The notes beneath the pieces are model-generated. The model was given only the letters and a program-made list of their open reading frames with translations. It was not told the origin of the DNA and made no database searches. From Ectothiorhodospiraceae bacterium (GTDB lineage: Bacteria > Pseudomonadota > Gammaproteobacteria > Thiohalomonadales > Thiohalomonadaceae), in the NCBI GenBank assembly GCA_007125455.1, contig SLDE01000240.1, positions 1 through 8,635 of the forward strand: a stretch of 8,635 nt of DNA, written 5' to 3'. The translations under genes and the position numbers were made by a program. Below, in pieces: positions 1-6,693 of this stretch (position 1 is its first letter; every line of letters begins with the position of its first letter).

Positions 1-217
1 GGCCTGGCATCTCCGGCAGGGCCGCGTCGAAGACAAAGCAGATCCCCTGCCCCGAGGGTACGTCGCGCAGCATTTCGGTGGGGGAGAGGAAGTTCTGGCA
101 ATGGATCTGCACCGTGCCCAGGGTTCTGACCATCACGCTACTGCTAACCGGGTCTGGATTGACGGTATAAACCTGGGACAGGCCCGGCGCAGTGGATTGG
201 GCCAACATTCCGGCCAT
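1..217 (-). CDS. FixJ-like response regulator, N-terminal receiver part (runs off left edge)
   Basis: This is a partial gene read leftward; only its first 72 codons are in the window. The start ATG (217-215) follows AAGGTG with a 6-nt gap, a good ribosome binding site. The protein opens with a short tail and then VYTVNPDP, which aligns with the first strand and acidic turn (VDDDP) of FixJ/LuxR-type receivers. It reaches FDAALPEMPG, which matches the phospho-acceptor strand (xDxxMPxMxG) with the aspartate kept. The usual acidic pair of the Mg site is replaced by Asn-Pro, so the receiver may be atypical. The output domain lies outside the window; a LuxR-type HTH would be usual but is not seen. 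It is divergent from the CheB-CheR gene, with about 130 bp between the two starts, so shared control is plausible. Receiver identity is fairly sure; function is not. Confidence 0.7.
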   Translation of the reverse strand, partial: MAGMLAQSTAPGLSQVYTVNPDPVSSSVMVRTLGTVQIHCQNFLSPTEMLRDVPSGQGICFVFDAALPEMPG

Positions 218-230
218 AACAATCACCTTA

Positions 231-261
231 TTGAGTATTTATACCTATCGCTCTTGAGTAT
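231..261. promoter_or_regulatory. Direct repeat TTGAGTAT x2 in divergent promoter region
   Basis: TTGAGTAT occurs at 231-238 and again at 254-261, a 23-bp period close to two helical turns. The repeats sit between the two divergent starts. A minus-strand TATAAA (243-238) lies between them and could be the -10 box of the receiver gene, though I see no good -35 for it. The pair could be two half-sites for a regulator; this is inference from spacing and position only. Confidence 0.3.
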
Positions 262-269
262 ATCCCATG

Positions 270-298
270 TTTACCTGTGCCCACCATGGCTTTATTCT
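270..298 (+). promoter_or_regulatory. Possible promoter of the CheB-CheR / GGDEF-EAL operon
   Basis: TTTACC (270-275) and TATTCT (293-298) are separated by 17 bp, and each matches four of six sigma70 consensus bases. Transcription would start near 305, giving a leader of about 40 nt before the ATG at 346. It is the best-spaced pair seen upstream of the gene but is not strong; an activator or another sigma factor is equally possible. Confidence 0.3.
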
Positions 299-345
299 GC
301 AGTAAAGCCGCCGACAGATCCCAGACAGCCACAGGATTATCCCCC

Positions 346-3300
346 ATGAGTGCAACAGAAGCCCTTGCAGCACCCCCTTCCCACTACGTTGTGATCGGTG
401 CTTCGGCGGGCGGTCTGGAGGCGATTGATGCCTTTTTCAAACAGATGCCCTGCGACAGCGGCTGCGCCTTTATCGTGGTGCAGCACCTCTCCCCGGATTA
501 CAAGAGCCTGATGGCCGAGCTGCTTTCCAAGCGTACCGATATGCTGGTACAGCGGGCCGAGGAGGGTATGCTGGTCGAGGCCAACCGTGTCTACCTGATC
601 CCCCCCAACCACGATATGCGCATCTTTCACGGCAAGCTGCTGCTTACCGAGCAAAAGCGCGAAGGCAACATCAACCTGCCGATCGACATCTTCCTTGCCT
701 CGCTGGCCGAAGATCAGGGCGACAAGGCGGTGGCGATCATCCTCTCCGGCACCGGCTCGGACGGCACCCGGGGGATCCGGGCCATCAAGGAGCGGGTGGG
801 GATGGTGATGGTGCAGAGTGAGGAATCGGCCGGCTTCGATGGTATGCCGCGCTCAGCCATCTCGACCGGGCTGGTCGACTATGTCCTCCCGCCGGAGGAG
901 ATGCCAGAACAACTTATCTCTTACGTGCGCCACCCCTTTGCCAAAAAGACCGAGTCGGCCAACGCAAGGCCGAGTGACGAGGACAGCATCACCCGTATTT
1001 ACGCGATGTTGCGCGACAAGACCGGCATCGACTTCACCTACTACAAGCCCAGCACCATGATCCGCCGTATCGAACGGCGCATGAGTATCAACCAAATCCT
1101 CGAACTACGGGACTATGTGCACTATATGGAACGCTATTCGCCGGAGGTCGATACCCTGCACCGGGATCTGCTGATCGGGGTGACCAGTTTCTTTCGAGAT
1201 CCCCAGGCCTATCGCCAGTTACAGGAGAGCTTGCTACCCGAGATACTCAGCGACGACAAGCGCGATACGATCCGCATCTGGGTAGCCGGGTGCTCCACCG
1301 GCGAAGAGGCCTACAGCCTGGCGATCCTCTGCCATGAAATCATGCATCAGCAGGGCAAGCTCAAAGACATCAAGATCTTTGCCACCGACGTGGACAAGGT
1401 CGCCATCGCCACCGCCGGCACCGGTATCTACCCGGAGAGCATCTCCGCCGACGTGCCACCGCACCTGCTCAACAGGTATTTCCACCGGCGCGACAATGAC
1501 TACCTGATCGCCCGGCACATCCGCGAAATGGTGGTATTCGCCCAGCACAACGTAATCAAAGATCCCCCCTTTACCAATATCGAGCTGGTGAGCTGTCGCA
1601 ATCTGCTTATCTACCTGCAGCCCATCCTGCAGCAGCGGGTGATGGAGCTGTTCAATTTCTCCCTCAACCCACACGGTCTGCTGTTTCTGGGGGCCAGCGA
1701 GAGTACCGGGGAGATGGGGGAGTACTTCGAAACCCTGCACAACAAGTGGAAGCTCTATCGTTCCAAGGGCCGCAAACGCCGCGATGCCCTCTCCGATCCC
1801 GCCATTGCCTTCGACGCCACAGGCAAGCTGGTCCGCCACGGCGGGATAAGCCCGGCCCGTGGCTATCGCCACCACCAGCAGGAAGAAGAGCGCATCGCCG
1901 AACGGCTGATCCAGGGGATCGCCGGACAATACCTCCCAGTGACCATGGTAATCAATGAACACATGGAGTTATTGCATGTGGTGGGCGATGCCAGCGGCTA
2001 CCTGCAATTCCCCACCGGCCGGATGCAAACGGATCTGGGCAAACTGGCGCGCAAAGAATTGGCCATCCCCATCGCCACTGGGGTACAAAAAGCCCTAAAA
2101 AGCCGTAGCGAGGTCAACTACAACAACATCCACCTGCAAGAAGGCAGCAATGAGCACGCGGTGGATCTGCGGATCCAGATCCTGCCCGCCAGCCGTACCC
2201 AGGACGCCCTGCTAGCGGTCTTTATCGAACAGCGGGATCAGACCCTCAACGCACACGCCAACGCCATCCAGTCCTATGACATCGGCAAGGTGGCCGAACA
2301 GCGCATTGGTGATCTGGAGCAGGAGCTGCAATTCACCCGTGAGAACCTGCAGGCCACGGTGGAAGAGCTGGAGACCTCCAACGAAGAGTTACAGGCCACC
2401 AACGAAGAACTGCTGGCCAGCAACGAGGAGTTGCAGTCGACCAATGAGGAACTGCAATCGGTCAACGAAGAGCTTTACACCGTCAACGCCGAACACCAAA
2501 GCAAGATCGCCGAACTGCTGGAAGTCAACAACGACATGGACAACCTGCTCTACAACATCCGTGTCGGCACCCTGTTCCTCGATCACAATCTAGAGATCCG
2601 CCGTTACACCCACGAGATCGCCCGCTTCATTCGCATCATCGACAAGGACATCGGACGCCCCTTCCACCACCTGAGCCACGATCTGGTCAATGTCGACCTT
2701 ATCCAAATGGTCGAGGCTGCCAACCTGCGCCGCGAAAGCTTCGAGCAAGAAGTGCAGGATCGCTACGGCAACAACTACCTGATGCGTATCTACCCCTATA
2801 AGGCCGGGCCCGATATGTTCACCGGGGTGCTGCTCACCTTTGTCGATATCAACGCCACCCGTGCCATGCAGGATGCCCTGCTGCGCAGCGAAGAGCGCAA
2901 CAAACTGGCACAACAGGCCGCCAACATGGGTAGCTGGGACTGGGATATCAAAACCGGCGCACTGATCTGGAGCGACACGATGGCCTCCCTGTTTGGCCTT
3001 GCTCCCGAGCAATTCAGCGGCCAGCACGAAGCATTTCTCAACCTGGTACACCCGGAAGATCGGCAAGGGCTGGAGCGTGAGCTTCGCCTAAGCCTCGACA
3101 ACCCGCAACGCCCCTACGAACACAAATACCGAATCACCTGGCCAGACGGCCAGGTGCGCTGGCTCTTGGACAACGGCAAGGTCTACAGCGACGCACAGGG
3201 CAACGCCAACCGCATGGTGGGTATCATCCAAGACATCACCCATGCCCGCCTCGCCGAAGAGGCCCTGGCACGTTCAGAACACCTCTTCCGATCTACCCTG

Positions 3301-3636
3301 GAAAACCTGGACATGCTCGCCCTGCAGGTGGACAGCGAGGGGCGCGTGCTGTTCGTCAACGACTTTCTTCTCAACCTCACTGGCTGGCGTCGTGATGAGC
3401 TGCTTGGTCAGTCGTGGATCGAACTGGCCATCCCCGAGGCGGACCGCGCTCAGCTTCGCCAGCTGCTAAGCGCGTTTCACGACGATGACACCCGCCTCCA
3501 ACGTCGCCACGACAACCCCATCCTCTGCAAAGATGGCAGACAGATCCTGATCCACTGGAACAATACCCCGATCTTTGATCACACCGGGCACCCCATCGGG
3601 GCAAGCGCCATTGGACAAGTCATCGATGAAAGGTGA
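346..3636 (+). CDS. CheB-CheR fusion protein with coiled coil and three PAS-type domains
   Basis: A 1096-residue cytoplasmic signalling protein. Residues about 14-195 form a CheB methylesterase domain without its receiver; the Ser-His-Asp triad is visible as S20 (GASAGG), H47 (VVQHL) and D139 (GTGSDG). Residues about 212-475 form a CheR methyltransferase domain with the SAM-binding motif GCSTGEEAYS (315-324) and SCRNLLIYL near 416. About 649-732 is a long coiled coil built of EEL-type heptads, then three PAS-type domains follow (about 733-852, 853-969, 970-1096). The protein ends after the last PAS/PAC with no histidine kinase or other output domain. In-frame GTG 277 and ATG 286 lie upstream but lack a ribosome binding site and add a non-conserved tail; ATG 346 has AGGA 9 nt ahead and precedes the conserved domain closely. 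It is co-transcribed with the GGDEF-EAL gene. Members of this family are usually annotated as chemotaxis fusions, but their methylation targets are mostly unknown. Confidence 0.93.
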   Translation: MSATEALAAPPSHYVVIGASAGGLEAIDAFFKQMPCDSGCAFIVVQHLSPDYKSLMAELLSKRTDMLVQRAEEGMLVEANRVYLIPPNHDMRIFHGKLLLTEQKREGNINLPIDIFLASLAEDQGDKAVAIILSGTGSDGTRGIRAIKERVGMVMVQSEESAGFDGMPRSAISTGLVDYVLPPEEMPEQLISYVRHPFAKKTESANARPSDEDSITRIYAMLRDKTGIDFTYYKPSTMIRRIERRMSINQILELRDYVHYMERYSPEVDTLHRDLLIGVTSFFRDPQAYRQLQESLLPEILSDDKRDTIRIWVAGCSTGEEAYSLAILCHEIMHQQGKLKDIKIFATDVDKVAIATAGTGIYPESISADVPPHLLNRYFHRRDNDYLIARHIREMVVFAQHNVIKDPPFTNIELVSCRNLLIYLQPILQQRVMELFNFSLNPHGLLFLGASESTGEMGEYFETLHNKWKLYRSKGRKRRDALSDPAIAFDATGKLVRHGGISPARGYRHHQQEEERIAERLIQGIAGQYLPVTMVINEHMELLHVVGDASGYLQFPTGRMQTDLGKLARKELAIPIATGVQKALKSRSEVNYNNIHLQEGSNEHAVDLRIQILPASRTQDALLAVFIEQRDQTLNAHANAIQSYDIGKVAEQRIGDLEQELQFTRENLQATVEELETSNEELQATNEELLASNEELQSTNEELQSVNEELYTVNAEHQSKIAELLEVNNDMDNLLYNIRVGTLFLDHNLEIRRYTHEIARFIRIIDKDIGRPFHHLSHDLVNVDLIQMVEAANLRRESFEQEVQDRYGNNYLMRIYPYKAGPDMFTGVLLTFVDINATRAMQDALLRSEERNKLAQQAANMGSWDWDIKTGALIWSDTMASLFGLAPEQFSGQHEAFLNLVHPEDRQGLERELRLSLDNPQRPYEHKYRITWPDGQVRWLLDNGKVYSDAQGNANRMVGIIQDITHARLAEEALARSEHLFRSTLENLDMLALQVDSEGRVLFVNDFLLNLTGWRRDELLGQSWIELAIPEADRAQLRQLLSAFHDDDTRLQRRHDNPILCKDGRQILIHWNNTPIFDHTGHPIGASAIGQVIDER
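2362..2487 (+). repeat. Six tandem 21-bp (7-residue) repeats coding a coiled coil
   Basis: Six consecutive 21-bp units encode EELETSN, EELQATN, EELLASN, EELQSTN, EELQSVN and EELYTVN (residues 673-714 of the CheB-CheR protein). The protein repeat is nearly perfect while the leucine codon varies (CTG, TTA, TTG, CTT), so the DNA repeat has drifted while the heptads were kept. This is the signature linker of CheB-CheR-PAS proteins and is expected to form a parallel dimeric coil relaying signals between the enzymatic and PAS parts. Confidence 0.9.
3631..3635 (+). promoter_or_regulatory. Ribosome binding site overlapping the upstream stop codon
   Basis: AGGTG lies 8 nt before ATG 3644 and includes the first two bases of the TGA stop (3634-3636) of the CheB-CheR gene. 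It decides the start of the GGDEF-EAL gene over the in-frame upstream codons at 3575 and 3626, and it predicts translational coupling of the two genes. Confidence 0.7.
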
Positions 3637-3643
3637 ATCCATT

Positions 3644-5857
3644 ATGGACATGAACATGCTCCGCCTGCGTGCCGAATCCATGGCACGCCGTCGCACACAC
3701 ACACCGCCCTCGGCACTCAAACAACACAGCGCCGATGAGGTACTGCACGAGCTACAGGTGCATCAAATCGAGCTGGAGATGCAAAACGAAGAGTTGCGCA
3801 ACGCACAAAGCGCACTCTCCGCCTCGCTGAACAAATACACCCAGCTGTTCGACGCCTCCCCCGTAGCCTACTGCACCATGGACAAGGCCGGCATCATCCT
3901 CGACTGCAACGCCAACATGAGCCAACTTTTGCAAACAGGCCGTGAACGCCTGTTGCGCTATCCGCTGGGCAGCTTCGTCCACCAGCAGGATCTACTGCGC
4001 TACACCCAGACGCTCAGGGAACACCAGGACAGCGAGCAACAACTACGCCTCATGCTGAGCAAGGACAGGCATATACACACCATGCTCTATGCCCGCCCAC
4101 TCAGCGCACCCACCGATGGCAACCCCGCCTGGCTGGTTGCCATCACCGACATCAGCGAGCGGCACAAGCTCTATCAGGAAGTCACCATCCAGGGCAAGGC
4201 ACTGGATGCCACCCTCGAAGGGGTCATGATCACCAACGACCAATCGGTGATCACCTATGTCAACCACACCTTCACCAAAACCACCGGCTACCGCCACGAC
4301 GAAGTCATCGGCAAGACCCCCCAGCTGCTCAGCTCGGGGCGACACGGTAACGAATTCTATCGTGCGCTGTGGCGCGAGCTAAACAACAACGGCAAGTGGC
4401 AGGGCGAGATCTGGAACCGGCGCGCCAACGGCGAGATCTATCCGGTATGGCTCAATATCAGCACCATCTACGACGAGTGGCAGCGGCCACGCCACTACGT
4501 CGGCGTGTTCTCCGATATCAGCCGCGAAGAAGGGGTACGCCGCCGCCTGCAACAACTGGCCTACTACGATGGCGTGACCCAATTGCCCAACCGCCACCTG
4601 TTTTTCGACCGCCTAAAGCAGCAGCTAGTACAGTCCCACCGGACCGGCCACCCCTTTGCCCTGCTGGGCATGGACCTGGATCGCTTCAAGCTGATCAACG
4701 ATACCATGGGGCACAGCACTGGCGACCTGCTCCTCGCCAAGGTTGGCGCACGGCTCTCGCGTGTACTGCGCGAAAACGACACCGTCGCCCGCGTCGGGGG
4801 CGACGAGTTCATGGCCATCCTGCCGATGAGCGACACCGACAACGGTGCCCAAATGGTGGCCAAGAAGATCCTCACCAGCATGGCCGAACCCTTCGACCTA
4901 GACGGGCGGATGTATCACATCAGCATCAGCATCGGCATCAGCAGCTACCCCGACGACGGACAGGATCAAGAGACCCTGATCAAACATGCCGACATCGCCA
5001 TGTACAAGGCCAAAGAGTCCGGGCGCAACGCCTTTCAAAAATACCACCCCAGCCTAAATGTAAAACTCAGTGCCAGGCTCGACCTGGAAAACGACCTGCA
5101 CAAAGCACTACACAACGACCAGCTCTCCCTCGTCTACCAGACCCAATACGACCTCCACACCGGCCAGGCAACTACCATCGAGGCCCTACTGCGCTGGGAC
5201 CATCCCGCCAAGGGCAGCATCCCCGCAGCAGACTTCATCGCCCTAGCCGAAGAGAGCGGCCTGATCATCGACGTGGGCTACTGGGTACTACGCACCGCCA
5301 CCCGGCAATTCATGGTCTGGCGTCAGGCCGGGATCGCGATCGAACGCCTGGCGATCAACCTCTCGCCCCACCAGTTCCTGCAAAGCAACCTGGTCGAACG
5401 TATCGCCGACATCCTTACAGAAAGCGGCATGCCGCCCGAGGCACTCACCATCGAGATCACCGAAAACGCCGCCATGCCCAACTTCCAGTACAGCGTCACT
5501 ACCCTGGAAGCACTACGGCGCATGCATATCGCCGTGTGCATCGACGACTTCGGCAGCGGCTTCTCCTCCCTCAGCCACCTGCGCCGCCTGCCCATCGACG
5601 GGATCAAGATCGACCGCCAATTCATCGCCAAACTACCACACGACGAAGACGATACCGCCATCACCCAAGCGATCATCGCCATGGCCCAACAACTCAAGCT
5701 AAAGATCAGCGCCGAAGGGGTAGAAACCGCCGCACAACTCAAACACCTGCAAAGCCTGGGCTGCCACGCCGCGCAAGGGGACTGGCTCAGCAAACCTCTC
5801 CCGGCACAACACATCGGACAACAGGGCCTACCGCCCCTTGGCGCGCGCGTGCAATAA
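3644..5857 (+). CDS. PAS-PAS-GGDEF-EAL protein (diguanylate cyclase / c-di-GMP phosphodiesterase)
   Basis: A 737-residue protein with no signal peptide or obvious membrane segment. A charged N-terminal helix (about 33-55, with LHELQVHQIELEMQNEEL) leads into a PAS domain (about 60-180) and a second PAS/PAC (about 186-300). The GGDEF domain (about 305-468) has the metal aspartate D344 (MDLDRFK), an intact GGDEF motif at 385-389 and an inhibitory I-site RxxD (R376-D379) five residues before it. The EAL domain (about 481-722) has E513-A-L, N572 (NLSP), E604 (EITE), D634-D635 (DDFG), K655 (KIDR), E691 (EGVET) and Q711 (QG). Both domains therefore look catalytically competent: GTP to c-di-GMP and c-di-GMP to pGpG. 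Which activity dominates cannot be read from sequence. It is the second gene of the operon, with its ribosome binding site on the stop of the CheB-CheR gene, so its PAS domains and the partner's probably serve one sensory response. Confidence 0.95.
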   Translation: MDMNMLRLRAESMARRRTHTPPSALKQHSADEVLHELQVHQIELEMQNEELRNAQSALSASLNKYTQLFDASPVAYCTMDKAGIILDCNANMSQLLQTGRERLLRYPLGSFVHQQDLLRYTQTLREHQDSEQQLRLMLSKDRHIHTMLYARPLSAPTDGNPAWLVAITDISERHKLYQEVTIQGKALDATLEGVMITNDQSVITYVNHTFTKTTGYRHDEVIGKTPQLLSSGRHGNEFYRALWRELNNNGKWQGEIWNRRANGEIYPVWLNISTIYDEWQRPRHYVGVFSDISREEGVRRRLQQLAYYDGVTQLPNRHLFFDRLKQQLVQSHRTGHPFALLGMDLDRFKLINDTMGHSTGDLLLAKVGARLSRVLRENDTVARVGGDEFMAILPMSDTDNGAQMVAKKILTSMAEPFDLDGRMYHISISIGISSYPDDGQDQETLIKHADIAMYKAKESGRNAFQKYHPSLNVKLSARLDLENDLHKALHNDQLSLVYQTQYDLHTGQATTIEALLRWDHPAKGSIPAADFIALAEESGLIIDVGYWVLRTATRQFMVWRQAGIAIERLAINLSPHQFLQSNLVERIADILTESGMPPEALTIEITENAAMPNFQYSVTTLEALRRMHIAVCIDDFGSGFSSLSHLRRLPIDGIKIDRQFIAKLPHDEDDTAITQAIIAMAQQLKLKISAEGVETAAQLKHLQSLGCHAAQGDWLSKPLPAQHIGQQGLPPLGARVQ

Positions 5858-5925
5858 CGCCACCAAGCCAAGTGCTCAACGCACTGTCATGTCAAGATCT
5901 GCTCCCGCATGAGTACGCGTTGTAT

Positions 5926-5954
5926 TTGACGGCTCTCAGTACCCCAACTACGAT
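5926..5954 (+). promoter_or_regulatory. Promoter of the antitoxin-toxin operon
   Basis: TTGACG (5926-5931) and TACGAT (5949-5954) are separated by exactly 17 bp; they match the sigma70 consensus at five and four of six positions. Transcription would begin around 5961, inside the palindromic operator, about 25 nt before the antitoxin start. The position fits a tightly autoregulated toxin-antitoxin promoter. Confidence 0.65.
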
Positions 5955-5975
5955 TTAGTCTACATGGTGGACTAA
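5955..5975 (+). promoter_or_regulatory. Palindromic operator for the Phd-type antitoxin
   Basis: The arms TTAGTCTAC (5955-5963) and GTGGACTAA (5967-5975) are inverted repeats with one mismatch around a 3-bp centre. The site starts directly after the -10 box and covers the likely transcription start, so a bound antitoxin or antitoxin-toxin complex would block initiation. Phd/YefM antitoxins are known to bind palindromes next to their own promoters; binding here is inferred. Confidence 0.65.
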
Positions 5976-5986
5976 CCGGGGCGATC

Positions 5987-6220
5987 ATGACCATCCTTGT
6001 AAACGTACATGACGCGAAGACGAATTTTTCGCGACTACTGGAGCAGGCCCATGCCGGCCAGGAGATCATCCTCGCCAAGGCAGGCAAGCCCTATGCCCGC
6101 CTGGTTCCCTTGGCACCAGAAACGGGCAAACGTCAGCCAGGACGGCTGGCAGGCAAACTCACAGAGGCCTTTTTTGAGCCACTACCAGATGAAGAATTAT
6201 CGGCCTGGGAGGGCCAATGA
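5987..6220 (+). CDS. Phd/YefM-family antitoxin
   Basis: A 77-residue protein of normal antitoxin length. The N-terminal part (NVHDAKTNFSRLLEQ, then GQEIILAKAGKPYARLVPL) is the typical Phd/YefM fold that dimerises and binds operator DNA. The C-terminal part, rich in acidic and aromatic residues (FFEPLPDEELSAWEGQ), fits the flexible segment that wraps and neutralises the toxin. The start has only a weak ribosome binding site (GGGG, 5 nt ahead). Its stop overlaps the toxin start in ATGA (6217-6220), giving coupled translation. A promoter and palindrome immediately upstream point to autoregulation. The gene is intact although the toxin frame is broken. Confidence 0.9.
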   Translation: MTILVNVHDAKTNFSRLLEQAHAGQEIILAKAGKPYARLVPLAPETGKRQPGRLAGKLTEAFFEPLPDEELSAWEGQ

Positions 6221-6602
6221 GATACCTGCTCGATACCCACACCCTGCTATGGTGGTGGACCAACGACCATCAACTTTCAGGCCTTGCCCGCGAACTGATT
6301 GGCGAAGAGCGCAATGAAATCTGCGTCAGTGCAGCCAGTGCATGGGAAATAGCCACCAAACAGCGCCTGGGCAAGTTACCCGAGATCAGCGATGCCCTGC
6401 CACGCTTCAATGAACTGGTGCAGGCAGACGGATTCACCCACCTACCCGTAAGCTATCTGCACGCCCTCAAATCCGGTGGATACCCCCACCCACACCGCGA
6501 CCCTTTGACCGAATGCTTGCAGCGCAAAGTGAGCTTGAACCCATGCCACTGATCAGCTCCGACAAAGCCATGTCGGTTTTTGGTATCAAGATCGTCTGGT
6601 GA
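6217..6602 (+). pseudogene. PIN-domain toxin (VapC-like RNase), frameshifted
   Basis: The first 95 codons give a typical Phd-associated PIN toxin: MRYLLDTHTLLWWW with acidic D6, then SAASAWEIATK with E44, and PHRDP with D95. Such proteins are Mg-dependent ribonucleases that stop translation when not held by the antitoxin. The open frame then reads LTECLQRKV and stops at 6552 (111 residues), unlike the family. If one base is added in CCCTTTGACC (6501-6510), the downstream frame reads FDRMLAAQSELEPMPLISSD and ends IKIVW before TGA 6600-6602. That restores the usual FDRMLAAQ helix, the SSD end of the active site and a length of about 128 residues. So a single base appears lost at the T-run. It may be a real inactivating mutation, a read error, or slippage recoding. 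The uncorrected product lacks the last acidic residues and is probably inactive. Confidence 0.8.
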
Positions 6603-6661
6603 AGTTCAGTCCGCACAAGGAAGATATTGCCCAGAATAAGTGATCAGTAAACTGTTATATC

Positions 6662-6681
6662 AAGACCTGACCCCAGGTCTT
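6662..6681. repeat. Perfect 8-bp inverted repeat between convergent genes
   Basis: AAGACCTG (6662-6669) and CAGGTCTT (6674-6681) are perfect complements around the loop ACCC. It lies in the 91-bp gap between the PIN toxin end and the abiF end. No T-run follows on either strand, so it is not a standard terminator, though it could stabilise RNA 3' ends. The phrase AAGACCTGACCCC resembles a dispersed motif I recall near REP-associated transposases in other proteobacteria; this is a recollection, not a search result. Confidence 0.5.
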
Positions 6682-6693
6682 CAACCCACTCCT

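Noticed and set aside
277..345. Upstream GTG/ATG starts for the CheB-CheR gene
   Set aside because: No ribosome binding site precedes them, they overlap the proposed promoter and the added residues are not family-like; ATG 346 fits better.
1234..1962. Minus-strand open frame of 242 codons inside the CheR region
   Set aside because: It lies antisense to well-conserved CheR sequence and has no recognisable domain or ribosome binding site; it is a shadow frame.
2362..2487. The tandem 21-bp repeats as a CRISPR-like or mobile repeat
   Set aside because: They are in-frame heptads of a coiled coil with drifted codons and no spacers; protein structure explains them fully.
5871..5885. Small hairpin AGTGC-TCAAC-GCACT after the GGDEF-EAL gene as a terminator
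   Set aside because: The stem is only five base pairs and no T-run follows, so it cannot be called a terminator with confidence.
4369..5958. Long plus-strand open frame of 529 codons overlapping the GGDEF-EAL gene
   Set aside because: Its product is Arg/Pro/His-rich low-complexity sequence without domains, typical of an alternate frame in GC-rich DNA; the overlapping frame has clear GGDEF and EAL motifs.
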